A model generated the notes under the pieces. It did no database searches, was not told the DNA's origin, and saw nothing but the letters and a program-made list of their open reading frames with translations. Both the position numbers and the translations under genes were made by a program. From Zoogloeaceae bacterium (lineage in GTDB: Bacteria; Pseudomonadota; Gammaproteobacteria; Burkholderiales; Rhodocyclaceae), in NCBI GenBank assembly GCA_031274855.1, contig JAISPO010000017.1, positions 1 to 8,835 on the forward strand: DNA of 8,835 nucleotides, in the 5' to 3' direction. Positions 6,511 through 8,835 of this stretch are shown one piece after another. Each line of letters begins with the position of its first letter. Position 1 is the stretch's first letter.

Positions 6511-6540
6511 GCCCTGCGTATCGCGCAGGGCCGCCTTTCG
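6511..6540 (+). terminator. trp attenuator terminator hairpin
   Basis: GCCCTGCG (6511-6518) pairs perfectly with CGCAGGGC (6524-6531) around a 5-base loop TATCG. The following stretch CCGCCTTTCG is pyrimidine-rich but has only three T residues together, so as an intrinsic terminator it is strong in stem and weak in U-tract. It lies 25 bases before the trpE start and 22 bases after the leader stop, where an attenuator is expected. The 3' arm can alternatively pair with the Trp-codon segment GGCCCTG at 6472-6478. Confidence 0.65.
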
Positions 6541-6565
6541 CAAGCAGTACCCTTGTGGAGCCAAC

Positions 6566-8059
6566 ATGAACGAAGCTGATTTCAACGCCCTTGCCGGTCA
6601 GGGCTACAACCGTATTCCGGTCACCCTTCAAACTTTCGCCGATTTCGAAACCCCGCTTTCGCTTTATCTCAAGCTCGCGCAGACCGAGCGCGACGGCGCC
6701 AATTCCTTCCTGCTCGAATCGGTGGTGGGCGGCGAGCGTTTCGGGCGCTACTCATTCATCGGCCTGCCCGCCCGCTCGCTGATCCGCGTACGTAACGGCA
6801 TCAGCGAAGTCGTGCGCGATGGACTAGTCGTCGAAACGCACCACGGCGATCCGCTTGAATTCATCGCGCAGTTTCAAGCGCGTTATAAAGTTGCGCTGCG
6901 GCCCGGTCTGCCGCGCTTCTGCGGCGGTCTCGCGGGTTATTTCGGCTACGACGCGGTGCGCTACATCGAGAAAAAACTCGCCGCCACCTGCCCACCCGAC
7001 GATCTCGGCCTGCCCGATATTCAACTGCTGCTCACTGAAGAAGTCGCAGTCATCGACAACCTCGCGGGCAAGCTCTACCTGATCGTCTATGCCGATCCGC
7101 AAATGCCCACAGCTTATGCGCAAGCCAAACAACGCCTGAACGAACTCAAGCAACGTCTGCGCGTCGCCGCGCAGCCGCCGGTTACCTCAGCCAGTCCGTG
7201 TACTGAAATCCGCCGCGAGTTCAAGAAGGAGGATTACCTCGCCGCCGTGCGCAAGGCCAAGGAATACATCGCCGCGGGCGAACTGATGCAGGTGCAGGTC
7301 GGTCAGCGCCTTATCAAACCGTACCGCGACAACCCGCTTTCGCTCTATCGCGCCCTGCGTTCGCTCAATCCGTCGCCGTACATGTACTACTACAACTTCG
7401 GCGATTTTCATGTTGTCGGCGCGTCGCCGGAAATTCTCGTGCGGCAGGAAAAGCGCGGCGAGGATCACATTGTCACCATTCGCCCGCTTGCCGGTACGCG
7501 GTCACGCGGCAACACGCCTGAGCGCGATGCTGAGTTGGCAACCGAACTGCTCAACGACCCGAAGGAAATCGCCGAACATGTCATGCTGATCGACCTCGCG
7601 CGCAATGACGTGGGCCGCATCGCCGAAATCGGCTCGGTCGCTGTCACCGACAAAATGGTCATCGAAAAGTATTCGCATGTGCAGCACATCGTCAGTTCTG
7701 TCGAAGGCAAGCTCAAACCCAACATGAACAACTACGACGTGCTGCGCGCCACCTTCCCCGCCGGCACGCTTTCGGGCGCGCCCAAGGTACGCGCGATGGA
7801 ATTGATCGACGAACTCGAGCCCGTCAAGCGCGGCCTTTACGGCGGCGCGGTCGGCTATCTTTCCTTCAGCGGCGAAATGGATTTGGCCATCGCCATCCGC
7901 ACTGGCCTCATCCACAACGGCAATCTGTATGTGCAAGCCGCAGCCGGTATCGTCGCCGATTCCATTCCCGAATCCGAATGGCAGGAAACAGAAAACAAGG
8001 CCCGCGCCGTCCTCAACGCCGCCGAGCAAGTGCAAGACGGCCTCGACAACGACTTCTGA
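6566..8059 (+). CDS. trpE: Anthranilate synthase component I
   Basis: This 497-residue subunit converts chorismate and ammonia (delivered by TrpG from glutamine) to anthranilate, the first committed step of tryptophan synthesis. The N-terminal domain has the tryptophan feedback site LLES at 49-52 and RYSF at 61-64, so allosteric inhibition by Trp is expected. The chorismate-binding domain shows IRPLAGTRSRG (305-315), ARNDVGRIA (345-353), PAGTLSGAPK (398-407) and AAAGIVADSIPESEWQETE (458-476). Together these mark TrpE rather than PabB, although the families are close. Length is typical. GTGGAG lies 5 bases before the ATG. Two layers of Trp control are therefore visible: feedback inhibition, and the attenuator just upstream. 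trpG follows after 14 bp. Confidence 0.98.
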   Translation: MNEADFNALAGQGYNRIPVTLQTFADFETPLSLYLKLAQTERDGANSFLLESVVGGERFGRYSFIGLPARSLIRVRNGISEVVRDGLVVETHHGDPLEFIAQFQARYKVALRPGLPRFCGGLAGYFGYDAVRYIEKKLAATCPPDDLGLPDIQLLLTEEVAVIDNLAGKLYLIVYADPQMPTAYAQAKQRLNELKQRLRVAAQPPVTSASPCTEIRREFKKEDYLAAVRKAKEYIAAGELMQVQVGQRLIKPYRDNPLSLYRALRSLNPSPYMYYYNFGDFHVVGASPEILVRQEKRGEDHIVTIRPLAGTRSRGNTPERDAELATELLNDPKEIAEHVMLIDLARNDVGRIAEIGSVAVTDKMVIEKYSHVQHIVSSVEGKLKPNMNNYDVLRATFPAGTLSGAPKVRAMELIDELEPVKRGLYGGAVGYLSFSGEMDLAIAIRTGLIHNGNLYVQAAAGIVADSIPESEWQETENKARAVLNAAEQVQDGLDNDF

Positions 8060-8073
8060 GCGGAGAGAAAACC

Positions 8074-8631
8074 ATGCTGCTCATGATCGACAACTACGAC
8101 TCCTTCACCTACAACCTCGTCCAGTATTTCGGCGAACTCGGTGAAGATGTCCGCACTTTCCGCAACGACGAAATCACCATTGCCGAAATTGCCGAGCTCA
8201 AACCCGAACGCATCTGCCTCTCACCCGGGCCGAGCCATCCGCAGAACGCAGGCATTACGCTCGCCGTGCTGCGCGAATTCGCCGGACGCATCCCGATTCT
8301 CGGCGTCTGCCTCGGCCATCAGGCCATCGGCGAAGCCTTCGGCGGCCGCGTCGTGCGCGCCCAAACCATCATGCACGGCAAAGCTTCACCTGTGCGTCAC
8401 CACGATCAGGGCGTTTTTCGCGGCCTGCCCAACCCGCTCATCTGCACCCGCTACCACTCACTCGCCATCGAACGCGCCAGCCTGCCCGCCGATCTCGAAA
8501 TCACCGCCTGGACCGACGATGGTGAAATCATGGGCGTGCGCCACCGCACTCTGCCCGTCGAAGGCGTGCAGTTCCACCCCGAATCCATCATCAGCGAACA
8601 CGGACACGAACTGCTGCGGAATTTTCTCTAA
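8074..8631 (+). CDS. trpG: Anthranilate synthase component II (glutamine amidotransferase)
   Basis: This 185-residue class I glutamine amidotransferase hydrolyses glutamine and passes ammonia to TrpE. The start MLLMIDNYDSFTYNLVQYFG is typical. The catalytic triad is visible: C79 in GVCLGHQAIGEAFGG, and H168 and E170 in GVQFHPES. The PGP motif is at 51-53, followed by SHP, where CTP or similar is more usual. The frame stays open back to 7978 inside trpE, but the ATG at 8074 fits the family start and has GGAGAG 6 bases upstream at 8062-8067. In many bacteria this subunit also serves PabB for folate; whether it does so here cannot be told. trpD and trpC, its usual followers in betaproteobacteria, are absent, and its TAA directly abuts the stop codon of a convergent gene. 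Confidence 0.97.
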   Translation: MLLMIDNYDSFTYNLVQYFGELGEDVRTFRNDEITIAEIAELKPERICLSPGPSHPQNAGITLAVLREFAGRIPILGVCLGHQAIGEAFGGRVVRAQTIMHGKASPVRHHDQGVFRGLPNPLICTRYHSLAIERASLPADLEITAWTDDGEIMGVRHRTLPVEGVQFHPESIISEHGHELLRNFL

Positions 8632-8835
8632 TCAGCGCGCCAGCGCCTTGTTCAGCGAGCTTAGAAAGAGATCGGGCGCTTGGTAGCCGACGATTCGAAC
8701 CGACGGGTTTTCTTTGCCGTCCGGGTCGAAGAAGATGATGCCCGGGGGGCCGAACAGGGTGAAGCGTTTGAGGAGCGCGGCGTGGTCTTCGGTGGTTTCG
8801 GTGACATCGGCTTGCAGAAGGAGAACGCCGGATAG
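8632..8835 (-). CDS. dsbD: C-terminal end of DsbD-type thiol:disulfide interchange protein
   Basis: The frame reads 67 residues to a TGA at 8634-8632 and is open at the right edge, so only the C-terminus is present. The sequence LLLQADVTETTEDHAALLKR, then FTLFGPPGIIFFDPDGKE, is typical of the second half of the periplasmic thioredoxin-fold domain at the end of DsbD, including the cis-proline region GPPG. The CXXC site would lie beyond the window. DsbD carries electrons from cytosolic thioredoxin across the inner membrane to periplasmic disulfide isomerases and cytochrome c maturation. A shorter thioredoxin-like protein with the same ending cannot be excluded from this fragment. It converges on trpG with no intergenic base. 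Confidence 0.85.
   Translation of the reverse strand, partial: LSGVLLLQADVTETTEDHAALLKRFTLFGPPGIIFFDPDGKENPSVRIVGYQAPDLFLSSLNKALAR

Noticed and set aside
6353..6565. Remnant of a gph gene between rpe and trpE
   Set aside because: I looked for phosphatase-like motifs in the gap and saw none; the leader ORF and hairpin account for most of it.
7978..8073. N-terminal extension of trpG into trpE
   Set aside because: The added residues are an arginine-rich frame shadow of trpE; MLLMIDNYDS at 8074 is the family start and has its own ribosome binding site.
1..8835. CRISPR arrays, tRNA or rRNA genes, insertion sequences
   Set aside because: No regularly spaced direct repeats, RNA-gene signatures or transposase-like frames were seen by eye on either strand.

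Overview
The window looks like chromosome from a GC-rich proteobacterium, most likely a betaproteobacterium. The evidence is the protein sequences (a TrpE beginning MNEADFNALAGQGYNRIPV, and the YhdP/GlnE divergent pair) and the rpe-to-trpE neighbourhood typical of that class. Genus cannot be fixed from the sequence alone.

Layout, left to right. (1) 1-903, minus: N-terminal 301 codons of a YhdP/TIGR02099-type AsmA-like envelope protein, running off the left edge. (2) 954-3653, plus: glnE, the two-headed glutamine synthetase adenylyltransferase/deadenylase, divergent from yhdP. (3) 3668-4906, plus: argJ, 14 bp behind glnE with a strong ribosome binding site. (4) 4985-5595, minus: a two-gene toxin-antitoxin module (RelE/Gp49-like toxin first, XRE-family antitoxin second, ATGA overlap), convergent to argJ and divergent from rpe. 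It has its own promoter, which would give an almost leaderless toxin mRNA, and a dRS3-like hairpin at its far end. (5) 5669-6352, plus: rpe. (6) 6353-6565: an intergenic region that is not empty. It holds a palindrome over an extended -10 promoter, a 22-codon leader ORF with three Trp codons in its last nine, and a terminator-like hairpin just before trpE. (7) 6566-8059 trpE and 8074-8631 trpG, plus strand: the two subunits of anthranilate synthase. (8) 8632-8835, minus: the last 67 residues of a DsbD-type protein, whose stop codon directly abuts that of trpG.

How the parts work together. glnE and argJ belong to nitrogen and arginine metabolism: control of glutamine synthetase, and acetyl transfer from ornithine to glutamate. 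rpe supplies pentose-phosphate interconversion. trpE and trpG make anthranilate from chorismate and glutamine. The main find is the apparent trp attenuator (leader peptide plus terminator) between rpe and trpE, where many betaproteobacteria carry gph. trpD and trpC are also absent directly after trpG, so trpEG appears to be a stand-alone, attenuated unit. No wholly new multi-gene system is visible; the remaining genes are of known families.
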